From assembly GCA_937928595.1 (NCBI GenBank), contig CALGJV010000006.1, forward strand, positions 62,001 through 126,000: a stretch of DNA of 64,000 bases. The letters are read 5' to 3'. The notes beneath the pieces were generated by a model. It worked only from the letters and a program-made list of their open reading frames with translations, had not been told where the DNA came from and did no database searches. The stretch is from an uncultured Phycisphaerae bacterium. Its GTDB lineage: Bacteria > Planctomycetota > Phycisphaerae > UBA1845 > Fen-1342. The position numbers and the translations under genes are program-made. This document shows, piece after piece, positions 8,375 through 17,172 of this stretch; position 1 is the first letter of the stretch; each line of letters opens with the position of its first letter.

Positions 8375-10282
8375 CTACGGAGTCGTCCCGCTGTCCGACG
8401 AAGGCGCCGGCTCGGCCGGCGGTGCTGCGGCGCCACCCGCTGGGGCCGAGGTCGCCGGCGCCGCCGGCGGCAGCTCGTCCGCCGGTTCCTCGTAGTACAC
8501 CTCTTCGAAGTCGGTCGCGTCGACGTCGCGCCGCAGGAGGAAGTACATCTGCGTGCTGCCGCAGAAGAAGTAGCTGACGGCGAAGGCGCCGAGGAGCGCG
8601 ACGAGGAGGAACACCCACAGCGCGATGAGCACGCCGCCGACCCATTCGGTGCCGCTGACCGGCCCCGGGAGCACCTCGCCCCAGAATGGCGTCGCCCCAG
8701 TCGACGGCAGGATCGGCAGGTCCGCCCACGCCGGCATGGTCCACATGGCATCAAGCTTGCCCCGCCCGCTGAGTTCCGCCGCGCCGCCCCAGTTCATGCA
8801 CAGGCCGGTGAAGGTGTGCGCGAACTTGAGCGTCAGCGCCGCCAGCACGCGGGCCAGCACGAACGCGAGCGCCCCGTGTACCAGCAGGACGAAGCTGTAG
8901 AAGGCCACGTGCCAAATGCGGCTCGTGAGGTAGTTGTACGCCCGCGTCAGCGCGTCGAACGACTCCGACGCCTCCACCGCGATCGTCGGCCACATCAGGT
9001 GAAACCCCAGCACCGTCGCCAGGAACAGCAGCGCGAGCACCAGACCGCCCAGCAGCGCCAGGAAGTAGAGCGCCCCCGCGACCAACTGGCCCAGCCACGG
9101 AATCGCACCGATCAAGCCGCCCACGGCCAGCAGCAGCGCGCCCGCCACGAACAGCAGCACCGGCATCAGCGGTGCCAGCAGCAGCCCGCCGAACTTGTCC
9201 TTCGCGAAGCGCAGCGCTTCGCCGAGCCCGACCCGCTGGTCGCGCGCCGCGTGGAGCGCCGCACTGCGGCAGATCGCCCCGCCGAAGAGCGCGAAGACCG
9301 CGAAGTGGAACAGCCCGTACAGCGCCGCGAACCAAGGCCGGTGAATCACCGCCCACGCCACGCCGCGCAGCGCAGCCGCGATGCCGCCGGCCAGCGACGG
9401 CTCCGCCGAATCCACGCCGCCGCCGAATCCGAACCGTCCCGTGCAAACACCCTGGACCGCCGCGGCGAAGCAGCGGGCCTCGTAGTCGAGCAGGCTGATG
9501 AACGGGCCGCGTGGAGCCGTCGCGCGGTATTCCGCCAGTCGCGCGCGGGTCTCCAGCAGCCGCATGAGCTTCCGCCGCTCGGCCGCGGTCGTACCACGCT
9601 CGGTCTCGACCGGCCGGGCCGCCGCCGCGCCCTCCGACTTGGCCGGGGTCGGATCCTCGCTGAAGAGCTCGGTGAGGGCCTCGTTCCGCCGACTGACGAG
9701 ATCGGGGCCAGTGCGGCGCGCGTGCAGCGCCACTCGCAGCACGTCCGCCGCGGCATACAGCGCCGCGCGGCGCTCCGCCTTCTGCTCGGTACTGAGCTCC
9801 GCTTTCCCGAGCGCGTCAACGCGCTGCTTAACCCGCTCGCGAATCCAGCCCAGCGCCTCTCTTACTTCCTTCTCATGCTCCGCCGTCAGCAGGACGCGCT
9901 CCAGCGACCGGCCGCCGAGCAGCGCCTGCGCCTCGGCCGTCGTCTTCGCGCGATCCGCGGCAACGAGCGCCGCCGCCGCCAGCTTCTCCCGCGCGTCTTT
10001 GGCCGACGATTGCCACGCCCCGTAGTCAGCCTGCGTCCCCGCCGCGTATACCTCCAGCGCGCTGACCACCCGCCCCCCTGCGGCGCTGGCGCGCGGCACG
10101 CCGCTGTCCAGCGCCAGCCACGCCGCGTCGAAGATCCGGCCGCCCAGGTAGATCACGATCACGCACAGCAGTGCCAGCACGAGTCGGTTCGCGTTCAGGG
10201 CCAAGTCCAGCGTGCGAAACAGACGCACGAACGGAAAGGCCTCCGACCATGCGATGGACCGCAGCTCTGTCCCGTCGGCCAT
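8375..10282 (-). CDS. Large multi-pass membrane protein, unknown function
   Basis: 635 residues. The ATG at 10282 follows GAGGGAGA at a good distance. Near the N-terminus is one hydrophobic segment (LVLALLCVIVIYLGG), followed by a long soluble helical domain of about 250 residues, then at least six strongly hydrophobic segments in the second half, and a Pro/Ala-rich tail after the acidic stretch DFEEVYYEEP. I recognise no catalytic motif. Similar large proteins with a soluble insert and a C-terminal membrane block are common unannotated genes in planctomycetes (general knowledge). It sits just upstream of the CDP-alcohol phosphatidyltransferase gene, possibly in one operon. Confidence 0.75.
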   Translation of the reverse strand: MADGTELRSIAWSEAFPFVRLFRTLDLALNANRLVLALLCVIVIYLGGRIFDAAWLALDSGVPRASAAGGRVVSALEVYAAGTQADYGAWQSSAKDAREKLAAAALVAADRAKTTAEAQALLGGRSLERVLLTAEHEKEVREALGWIRERVKQRVDALGKAELSTEQKAERRAALYAAADVLRVALHARRTGPDLVSRRNEALTELFSEDPTPAKSEGAAAARPVETERGTTAAERRKLMRLLETRARLAEYRATAPRGPFISLLDYEARCFAAAVQGVCTGRFGFGGGVDSAEPSLAGGIAAALRGVAWAVIHRPWFAALYGLFHFAVFALFGGAICRSAALHAARDQRVGLGEALRFAKDKFGGLLLAPLMPVLLFVAGALLLAVGGLIGAIPWLGQLVAGALYFLALLGGLVLALLFLATVLGFHLMWPTIAVEASESFDALTRAYNYLTSRIWHVAFYSFVLLVHGALAFVLARVLAALTLKFAHTFTGLCMNWGGAAELSGRGKLDAMWTMPAWADLPILPSTGATPFWGEVLPGPVSGTEWVGGVLIALWVFLLVALLGAFAVSYFFCGSTQMYFLLRRDVDATDFEEVYYEEPADELPPAAPATSAPAGGAAAPPAEPAPSSDSGTTP

Positions 10283-10468
10283 GTCCGTCTCCCTCTGCGG
10301 TGCGGGCCGCACCGGCCGACCGAGTCCGCGCCCGGTGCGGCCGTGGCGGCCATTATAGGTAGCCGCACCCCCTCAACAAGCTCAACCGCGACGCCGGCCG
10401 CGCGAGCGGCGTCGGGCGCTCATCGCCGTCGCGACGTGACCGCACACCCGAGGGCGAATCCCGCCCGC

Positions 10469-12040
10469 TCAGCACTGCTCGACCCCGGAGACTCCCGCCG
10501 GCACGCTCCTTCTTTCCGCTCGCCACCGCAGACCCCACGCCGCCAATAACGCCACCGCCACAATCGCCAGGACCGCCAGCTGGCGGCTGTCCGGCACCCA
10601 CGCGAGGCTGTAGACGGCCGCCACCGGCAGGACCCCACCAACCCAAGCGCTCCGCGTGCCCGCAACCAGCCGCTCGTCGCGCCCGGCCGGTGTCCGTAGA
10701 GCCACGAGGAGCGCGACAAGCGCCAGCCAAACGCCCACGGGCAGCTCCACTCCACCCGCGCGCACCAGGTCCGCCACCGGCACGCCGGACGCCGTCAGCC
10801 CCAGCAACCCCGCCAGGCATCCGGCCGGAGAGTCGTACTCTCGGGCGTCCCGCAGCGACAGCAGCCCCAGGCCAAGCAGCGCCAGCGCCGCGAGCACGAC
10901 CAGCGGCCACGGCTCACCGACAGCGCCTCCGCTTGCCCAAAGTCCGGCCGACACGCCGGCGCCAGCCGCGAATACCGCCGAGAGGCGCCGCGCGCTCGGG
11001 ATCAGCCGCCCGGCCGTTGTCCACGAACGCCCCTCGTGCAACTGCTGCTGCCAAAACCGGGCAAGCCAGAGCATCCAAAGCGCCGCGAGCGCCACGCCCA
11101 GGGCCACGTTAGCGCTCCCGCCAGGCAGCCACCGCCCTGCTCCATACACGACCACGAGCCCGGTCAGCAGCAACCCGAACTCACCGACGACGACCGACGC
11201 CCGCCGATGCCCGGCGGTCAGCGTGCCGAGCGCCGCCGCGGCCAGCCCGAACGGTACGAGGCCGACGGGCCCGGCGAGCCCGGCCGCGAGCGCGCTGGCC
11301 CCGCTCAGGGCGACCACCATTGCTGCCGCGCGTCCATCCGCGGGGCGCTCCTGGGCGAGCCGCTCGGGTTCGGCCAGCCAGACCGCACACCGCGCGCGCC
11401 ATCGCTGCCAGACCGCCGTCAACGCCAGCAGGAAGGCGCCCAGGCCCCCGTAGAGCGCCAGGTCGGCCGCGGGCCGCGCCCACGCCGCCCGGGTCTCCTC
11501 CGTCAGTCCACACCCGACCGCAACCAGGAGCGCCCCGCCCGCGAGGTACGGCGTCCACGGGCGGCCCGCAGCATCCACGAAGAACGCCGGCACCGCGAGC
11601 ACCAGCGCCGTCACCACGGCCGCCGTTCCGCCGCGGCCGCCGTTCCGCTGTCCAAGCAGCACGACCGCCGCCGCGAGGCCGGCCACGACCGCGGCCTGCT
11701 CACCCAGTACGCGCCGTAGCGGCTGCGGCGACCGGCCGGGCGAGCCGCCCCGGACATCGCGCTCGACCCACCGCGCCGCGAAGAACCACAGGAACGCGAG
11801 GCCGGTGAGGGCGATGGCGAGCGGCCATTCCTGATCCGACGCGTCGATGTTCCGACCAAGGGCATGATTGGCGATCAGGAGACCGCTCAGGGCCGCCATG
11901 AACACGCCTTCCGGCACGCCCGCGGGCAGGCGACGGCGGAAAAACACGACGAGCAAAAGCGTAACCAATGTGGCCAACGATGCCCCGAGCATCTCGGCCG
12001 GGCCGATGAGCAGAGTGGACGTCGGCAGCAGCGGTGGCAC
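10469..12040 (-). CDS. Polytopic membrane protein, unknown function
   Basis: About 523 residues from a GTG at 12040, preceded by GAGGAT; an ATG at 11992 is the alternative. The frame stays open further upstream to 12430, but that part overlaps the thioredoxin gene on the other strand and reads as non-coding. Nearly the whole protein is hydrophobic, with roughly twelve to fourteen candidate membrane helices rich in Leu, Ala, Val and Gly separated by short Arg-rich loops. No transporter signature is recognisable. It diverges from the thioredoxin-fold gene. Confidence 0.65.
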   Translation of the reverse strand: MPPLLPTSTLLIGPAEMLGASLATLVTLLLVVFFRRRLPAGVPEGVFMAALSGLLIANHALGRNIDASDQEWPLAIALTGLAFLWFFAARWVERDVRGGSPGRSPQPLRRVLGEQAAVVAGLAAAVVLLGQRNGGRGGTAAVVTALVLAVPAFFVDAAGRPWTPYLAGGALLVAVGCGLTEETRAAWARPAADLALYGGLGAFLLALTAVWQRWRARCAVWLAEPERLAQERPADGRAAAMVVALSGASALAAGLAGPVGLVPFGLAAAALGTLTAGHRRASVVVGEFGLLLTGLVVVYGAGRWLPGGSANVALGVALAALWMLWLARFWQQQLHEGRSWTTAGRLIPSARRLSAVFAAGAGVSAGLWASGGAVGEPWPLVVLAALALLGLGLLSLRDAREYDSPAGCLAGLLGLTASGVPVADLVRAGGVELPVGVWLALVALLVALRTPAGRDERLVAGTRSAWVGGVLPVAAVYSLAWVPDSRQLAVLAIVAVALLAAWGLRWRAERRSVPAGVSGVEQC

Positions 12041-12312
12041 GCGATCCTCGTAGCCGGGAGCCGCGCGGGCAGCGCCGGCGGAGTGGCCTATCCTAGCAAC
12101 GCTTCCGCGGCAATCCCAGCCGGCGAGCGGGTCCCGCGCGAAGCCCGGGTCGGGGCCGTCGGCGACCGGGCCGGCCCGGTTGTCGAATCCTGTGGACAGA
12201 AGAACCCGCGGTGCCCCTGGGCGGGTCCCGGGTATACTGAGATGGCCGAGCGACCTTGGTGTGGCCGCCGGAATCGCAGAACAGGTCCACCGCACGAAGC
12301 AGGGAGTGCACG

Positions 12313-13236
12313 ATGATCGGGGCACACAGGCAGAGCGGCGTTCGGGCGAGTCTGCTGGCGTTGTGGGTGATGGTCGGGCTGACCGCGACGGCGACCGGCC
12401 AGACGGTTGCGCGGGGAAAAGTCTTTCCACCGTTCAAGGAGACCGATTTCCGCACGGGCAAGACCATCGACCTCGAAAGCTTCCGCGGCAAGGTCGTGCT
12501 GATCGACTTCTGGGCGACGTGGTGCGGCCCCTGCCGGGCCGAATTGCCGAACGTCAAGAAGAACTACGAGAAGTACCACAGTCAGGGCTTCGAGATCATC
12601 AGCATCTCGCTCGACTCCGACCTCCAGAAGTGCCGCGAGTACATCGAGAAGGAGAAACTCGACTGGTACCATATCGCCGATGGCAAAAAATGGGATGCGA
12701 AACTGGCAAAGAAGTACGGCATCGACGCGATTCCGCGGGCCGTGGTCATCGGCCGTGACGGCAAGGTCATCTCCGACAACGCGCGCGGCGGCGGCCTCGC
12801 GCAGGCCATCGAGGAAGGGCTGAAGCAGAAATTCGAGCCCGAGAAGGACGACGACATCGAGACCGCCGCCAAGGCGAAGCTGGCCGAGGCCGACAAGCTC
12901 CGTGCCGACGGCCGCTACGCCGAGGCACTGGCGATCTACGACGAGCTCGGCACGAAATACGCGGCCCGGCCGACCGGTGAGACCGCCAACGCCAGAGCGC
13001 GCGACATGCGGACCGACCCGAAGATCATGAAGCAGATCGCGGAGGAGCAGGCCGCGGCCGCGGACCGTGAAGCGGAGAAGAAGGGGGGCGAGTGGCTCCG
13101 GCTGGCCCGCGAGATGAAGAAGGCCAACAACCTCGCGATGGCCCGCAAGTACTACCAGCGCATCATCGACACGTATCCGAAGTCCAAGGTCGCGGAAACC
13201 GCCCGCACCGAGCTGGCGCAGCTCCCTCCCGATTGA
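12313..13236 (+). CDS. Exported thioredoxin-fold (TlpA/AhpC-TSA like) protein with helical C-terminal domain
   Basis: 307 residues. The ATG at 12313 follows AGGGAG. The N-terminus looks like a signal peptide (ASLLALWVMVGLTATATG), so the protein is probably exported. A TlpA-like redoxin domain follows with the active site WATWCGPC at about residues 66-73 and the cis-proline region IDAIPRAVVIGRDGKVI. After about residue 190 comes a charged helical region with TPR-like repeats (RYAEALAIYDEL, LAMARKYYQRIIDTYPKSKVAETA). The role is probably thiol reduction of exported proteins; the partner is unknown. A hairpin resembling a terminator follows 45 bases after the stop codon. Confidence 0.85.
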   Translation: MIGAHRQSGVRASLLALWVMVGLTATATGQTVARGKVFPPFKETDFRTGKTIDLESFRGKVVLIDFWATWCGPCRAELPNVKKNYEKYHSQGFEIISISLDSDLQKCREYIEKEKLDWYHIADGKKWDAKLAKKYGIDAIPRAVVIGRDGKVISDNARGGGLAQAIEEGLKQKFEPEKDDDIETAAKAKLAEADKLRADGRYAEALAIYDELGTKYAARPTGETANARARDMRTDPKIMKQIAEEQAAAADREAEKKGGEWLRLAREMKKANNLAMARKYYQRIIDTYPKSKVAETARTELAQLPPD

Positions 13237-13708
13237 ACGCAGGTCAACGGCCCCACCGCGCGCCCGTGCTGCCGGCCCGTGTCCCGCGGCGACTTCCCTC
13301 CGCGTGGTAGCCCCTCGCCGCGGGACGCCCGGCCGAACACACGACTGCGGTCTGGCGCGCGTACGAGACCGCCGGAAACTCCGTTCATTCTGCCTGAGCT
13401 GCGGAAGGCCACGCCCCGTCCCGCGACTCAGCGTACTGCATGGGACATGAGTCTCCCATCTTCTGCCCGGTCGGGCGCGCACCGCGCCAGGCCCCTCCGC
13501 ATCCGTAACTCTCTGTGCTCCAAGCCCTTCGGACACGTCGCGCGCGTCTGAATACCCCGCTGGCGCTCGTCGTCCATTGAACGGCGGCGAGAGACGCAAG
13601 GCTGATGCCGACGTTTCCGCAGCCGCCGGCTGGGTCGCGGATCGGCGCGGCACGCGCTCCAGCCTTCCGGCAACCGCCGGCCGACGGCAGTGCGGTGCCG
13701 CGACGACC
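13237..13708. other. Intergenic region with one strong hairpin
   Basis: 472 bases between the thioredoxin-fold gene and the sigma factor gene. Apart from the 12-bp-stem hairpin at 13281-13326 I see no gene, RNA or convincing promoter. The possible 90-codon reading frame at 13279-13551 is Arg/Pro-rich and looks like chance. Confidence 0.5.
13281..13326 (+). terminator. Hairpin terminator candidate after the thioredoxin-fold gene
   Basis: Perfect 12-bp inverted repeat: 13281-13292 (GTCCCGCGGCGA) pairs with 13315-13326, with a 22-base loop, starting 45 bases after the stop codon. It has no following T-run, so it may be a non-canonical terminator or an RNA-stabilising hairpin. Confidence 0.5.
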
Positions 13709-14329
13709 ATGCGGAAAGGCAGGCGCAAGGTGGAGCTCGGCAGTGCAGCACGGCGGCTCCCGCCCGGCGACGCGGAACTGGTACAGCGGGCGCGGACCGG
13801 TGAACACCGGGCCTTCAACGAGTTGATCGAGCGGTATCAGCGTCGCGCGGTGTGCGTGGCGTATCGGCTCGTCGGGAACGTACACGACGCGCTGGAGGTG
13901 AGCCAGGATGCGTTCGTACGGGCCTACCAGAACCTCCGCACGCTGGCCGATGGGGACCGCTTCGGACCCTGGCTGCTTCGGATCGTCACGAACCTCGCGC
14001 TCAACTTCCGTCGGGCGCGGCGGCCGCGGCTGAAGCGACAGCGCGAGTGGCCCGCTCCCGGCGTGGATGAAACGGACCCCGAGGGAACGCACGCCGGGCG
14101 CGGGGACCGTCCGTCGTCCGCGATGAACACGCTCGAGCTCGCCCAACGGATCGAGGCGGGGTTGGCCGAGCTGCCGGAGCAACAGCGGGCGGCGCTGGTC
14201 TTGTTCTCGATCGAGCAGATCCCCCAGAAAGAAGTCGCGCGGATGCTCGGATGCTCGGTTGAAGCGGTGAAATGGCATGTTTTTCAGGCCCGCCGCAAAC
14301 TGAAGATCCGGCTCAAAGACTACCTCTAG
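13709..14329 (+). CDS. RNA polymerase sigma factor, ECF-like (sigma70 family)
   Basis: About 206 residues from the ATG at 13709; a GTG at 13730 with a better-placed AGGCAGG is an equally good start. Region 2 is clear: FNELIERYQRRAVCVAYRLVG, then DALEVSQDAFVRAYQNL and FGPWLLRIVTNLALNFRR. After a variable Pro/Arg-rich linker comes region 4, LPEQQRAALVLFSIEQIPQKEVARML, with the HTH ending VKWHVFQARRKLK. It directs RNA polymerase to a subset of promoters. No anti-sigma factor gene adjoins it; the next gene is a PilZ protein. Regulon unknown. Confidence 0.85.
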   Translation: MRKGRRKVELGSAARRLPPGDAELVQRARTGEHRAFNELIERYQRRAVCVAYRLVGNVHDALEVSQDAFVRAYQNLRTLADGDRFGPWLLRIVTNLALNFRRARRPRLKRQREWPAPGVDETDPEGTHAGRGDRPSSAMNTLELAQRIEAGLAELPEQQRAALVLFSIEQIPQKEVARMLGCSVEAVKWHVFQARRKLKIRLKDYL

Positions 14330-14463
14330 CCGACCGTCGCGCTCCCGCGCGCGACATTCGACACCGCCGATTAACTCGGCCGCCGCGCTGCGTCGATAAC
14401 ACCAGCGGGGCGCCAAGCCGAGCGGGCGCCCCGCGCGTCGTGACCGCCCTTCGGAGGTGTTGC

Positions 14464-14829
14464 GTGGATCCGCGCTTCGTTCCCGCCGGTCCGGCCCTGG
14501 CCGCTCGCAGGACATCCTCGACCGAGCCCCGCTCACCCCGCAATGAGCGGCGGCGCCCTTACCGCGTCCCGTGCCGCGTCCGGCTCATCAACCCGACGAC
14601 CGGCGAGGTGCGAACCGTCGTCGGCGAAACCGTCAACCTGTCCGTCGGCGGCCTCGCCATGCACGTCAGCATCGACGCTCCCGTGGGCACATGGGTTGAG
14701 ACGCTGCTGCCGCACCCCAGCGGAAATCCGCGCTTCGTGTGCGGGCGCGTCGTCCGCGTCCGCCGCACGATGAGCACGTCGTTCGAACTCGGCGTCGAGA
14801 TCACGGGGGCCGACGACTGCCCGTTCTGA
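14464..14829 (+). CDS. PilZ domain protein
   Basis: 121 residues from a GTG at 14464 with a perfect GGAGG six bases upstream. It contains a PilZ-like core: basic N-terminal motif RRRPYRVPCRVRL, then TVNLSVGGLAMHV, which corresponds to the (D/N)xSxxG motif, then a beta-rich end with GRVVRVRRT and FELGVEITG. PilZ domains bind cyclic di-GMP through these two motifs, so the protein is probably a c-di-GMP receptor. It is the nearest plus-strand gene after the sigma factor, 134 bases away, and is followed by a strong terminator-like hairpin. Confidence 0.8.
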   Translation: MDPRFVPAGPALAARRTSSTEPRSPRNERRRPYRVPCRVRLINPTTGEVRTVVGETVNLSVGGLAMHVSIDAPVGTWVETLLPHPSGNPRFVCGRVVRVRRTMSTSFELGVEITGADDCPF

Positions 14830-14876
14830 CCAGCGGGTTCGACCCTCCCGCCACCAACCGGTGTCTCCCGAAAGCA

Positions 14877-14908
14877 ACGACGGCCGTCCCCCCGGAGACG
14901 GCCGTCGT
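14877..14908 (+). terminator. Hairpin terminator candidate after the PilZ gene
   Basis: Perfect 11-bp stem: ACGACGGCCGT (14877-14887) pairs with ACGGCCGTCGT (14898-14908), with a 10-base loop. It lies between the convergent PilZ gene and the small membrane protein gene and could serve both directions. A T-run is missing. Confidence 0.6.
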
Positions 14909-14969
14909 GAATAGATTCGCTCTCGGGCGTGCCGGCCGCCAACGGCGGGCGGCCGCGGAGATGCCGGTC

Positions 14970-15185
14970 CTACCGCTCGGGCACGAAACTGAACACCGTC
15001 AGGATGGCGCCCGCCGCCATCAGGACGACCAGGGCCGCCGCCAGCCAGAGCGCGCCGGCGTCACCCAGGAAGGACCACCGAAACAGCAGCGGAAACGCCG
15101 CCAAACCCAGCCCGCCCAGCCCACTCAGGCTCAAGCCGGCCAGCAGGGCCACCCGCCGCACGGTTCTTCGCTCCGTCGCCAACAT
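14970..15185 (-). CDS. Small two-helix membrane protein (71 residues)
   Basis: ATG at 15185 preceded by GGGAGA about five bases upstream. The 71-residue product has a basic N-terminus (MLATERRTVRRVA) and two hydrophobic segments, about residues 12-33 and 46-67, separated by FRWSFLGDAG. I do not recognise a family. The reading frame is open far upstream, but that part is antisense to the M3 peptidase gene. Support comes from start-site signals and composition only. Confidence 0.55.
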   Translation of the reverse strand: MLATERRTVRRVALLAGLSLSGLGGLGLAAFPLLFRWSFLGDAGALWLAAALVVLMAAGAILTVFSFVPER

Positions 15186-15395
15186 TGGTCTCCCAGCCGC
15201 ATTCGGCACGATCAGTTGAACGAACACGTGGCTCCTCATGACTTTGAAAGGTAACCGCGGATATTGACGGCCCGCTATTACAAGACCCGGCGCTTTCTGT
15301 AACGGTTGCGGGCGGGGACGCGAGCGGCTTGTCGGATGCGCCCGAATCCCGATAATGCCGACAAGCGAATGCCCGCAACCCCTGCGAGGTTTGAA

Positions 15396-17117
15396 ATGAA
15401 CGCATCCGTTCCCGCCGCCGCCGGCGGCGTCGAGTTTCCGCGCCAATACGTCGCGCCGGATGCCGATTTCGGCACCTGGGCGACGGCGGAACCGTACTAC
15501 CGCGAGCTCGTGGAACGGAAGGTTGACTCCCTGGCCGCGCTCGAACGCTGGCTGGCCGACGGGAGCGAACTCGAAGCCTGCTTCGACGAGGAGGGCACGC
15601 GGCGTTACACCGCCATGACGTGCCAGACCGACGACCCGGCGCGGCAGGAGCGCTACCTGTACTTCATCGAGCACGTGCAGCCCGCGGCCGAGCCTTGGCG
15701 CGACCGGCTGCGCCGCAAGCTGGTCGCGCTCGCCGAGGACATCGCGCTGCCGGCCCGTCGCTACGAGGTGCTGCTGCGAAGCGTGCGGAACGCGGTCGAG
15801 CTTTACCGCGAGGAGAACATCCCGCTGCTGGTCGAGGACAGCAAGCTGCGGACCGAGTATCAGGCGCTCACGGCCGCGATGACCTGCCAGTACGACGGGC
15901 GCGAGCAGACACTCCAGCAGATGGCGCGCTATCTCGAGGAGACCGACCGCCGGGTCCGCGAGGAAACGTGGCACCTCGCCGCCGACCGCTTCCTGAAGGA
16001 CGCGCCCGCGCTCGACGAACTGTACGTCAAGATGGTCGCACTGCGCCATCGCATCGCGCAGAACGCCGGCTGCCGCGATTTCCGCGAGTATTCATTCCGT
16101 GCGATGGAGCGCTTCGACTACACGCCCGCCGACTGCCTGGCCTTCCACGAGGCCATCGCCGACGTCTGCGTGCCGGCGGTGCTCCAGCTGGCCGCCGAAC
16201 GGAAACGGAAGCTGGGGCTGCCGACGCTGCGGCCCTGGGACATGGCGGTGGATCCGGACGGCGAGCCGCCCCTGCGCCCGTTTGAGACCGACGAGCAACT
16301 TGCCGCCGGGTGCAGCCGGATCTTCCACCAGGTTGGCCGCGAGTTCGGCCGGATCTTCGACACGCTGCGGGAGCGCGGGCAGCTCGACCTGGGCAGCCGC
16401 AAGGGCAAGGCTCCCGGCGGCTACCAGGTCAACTACGCCGAACAGCGCCTGCCGTTCATTTTCATGAACGCCGTCGGAACCGAGGCCGACGTCCGCACGC
16501 TGCTGCACGAAGGCGGGCACGCATTCCACAGCTGGGCGTGTCGGCAGGAGCCGCTGCTGGCGTACCGCAGCGCGCCGCTGGAGTTCGCCGAGGTGGCGTC
16601 GATGGGCATGGAGTGCCTGGCGCTGCCGTTCACGCACGAGTTCTTCGGCGCGGCACAGCCCCGCGCCACCCGGCATTTCTTCGAGAAGATCGTGGCGTTC
16701 TTCCCGTTCATGGCGATGATCGACGCGTTTCAGCACCACGTCTACACGCACGTGGACGCCGGATTGGAGAGCTGGAAAGACCACTGGCAGCAGCTCACGC
16801 GCCGCTTCGCCTCGGAGCTCGACCTGACCGGGCTCGAGCGCCACGACCGGCAGAGCTGGCAGAAGAAACTGCACATCTACGAGGTGCCGTTCTACTACGT
16901 CGAGTACGGCATCGCCCAGCTCGGCGCGCTCCAGGTCTGGCGCAACTCCCTCGCCGCCTACGAGGACGCCGTCGCGCAGTACCGCCACGCCCTCGCGCTC
17001 GGCGGCTCACGCCCGCTGCCGGAGCTCTTCCAGACCGCCGGTTGCCGGTTCGACTTCTCCCCCGCCACGCTCCGGCCGCTGATCGGCGCGGTGATGGAGA
17101 AGATCGACGGCCGCTAG
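15396..17117 (+). CDS. M3-family oligoendopeptidase (PepF/thimet type)
   Basis: Zinc metallopeptidase that cleaves short peptides in the cytoplasm. From the ATG at 15396 it has 573 residues, usual for PepF-like enzymes. The zinc signature HEGGHAFH is at residues 371-378 in TLLHEGGHAFHSW, and the third ligand Glu lies in APLEFAEVASMGMEC. Further family blocks are GKAPGGYQVNYAEQRLPFIFMN and the C-terminal FYYVEYGIAQLGALQVW. An ATG at 15369 is an alternative start. It is transcribed alone; the sugar transferase gene follows 55 bases downstream on the same strand. Confidence 0.92.
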   Translation: MNASVPAAAGGVEFPRQYVAPDADFGTWATAEPYYRELVERKVDSLAALERWLADGSELEACFDEEGTRRYTAMTCQTDDPARQERYLYFIEHVQPAAEPWRDRLRRKLVALAEDIALPARRYEVLLRSVRNAVELYREENIPLLVEDSKLRTEYQALTAAMTCQYDGREQTLQQMARYLEETDRRVREETWHLAADRFLKDAPALDELYVKMVALRHRIAQNAGCRDFREYSFRAMERFDYTPADCLAFHEAIADVCVPAVLQLAAERKRKLGLPTLRPWDMAVDPDGEPPLRPFETDEQLAAGCSRIFHQVGREFGRIFDTLRERGQLDLGSRKGKAPGGYQVNYAEQRLPFIFMNAVGTEADVRTLLHEGGHAFHSWACRQEPLLAYRSAPLEFAEVASMGMECLALPFTHEFFGAAQPRATRHFFEKIVAFFPFMAMIDAFQHHVYTHVDAGLESWKDHWQQLTRRFASELDLTGLERHDRQSWQKKLHIYEVPFYYVEYGIAQLGALQVWRNSLAAYEDAVAQYRHALALGGSRPLPELFQTAGCRFDFSPATLRPLIGAVMEKIDGR

Positions 17118-17172
17118 CGCCTCGCCGGCCGACCCTTTCGTGCCGCCCGGGATGGCGCGATAATCGCCGCGC

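Noticed and set aside
7322-10549. A 1075-codon plus-strand reading frame
   Set aside because: Antisense to the CDP-alcohol phosphatidyltransferase and the large membrane protein. Gln/Arg/Pro-rich and without a recognisable domain.
12233-12238. TATACT as promoter of the thioredoxin-fold gene
   Set aside because: No acceptable -35 element lies 16-18 bases upstream (GGTGCC at the 17-base position).
13279-13551. Possible 90-residue protein
   Set aside because: Arg/Pro-rich, no ribosome site, and overlaps the hairpin after the thioredoxin-fold gene.
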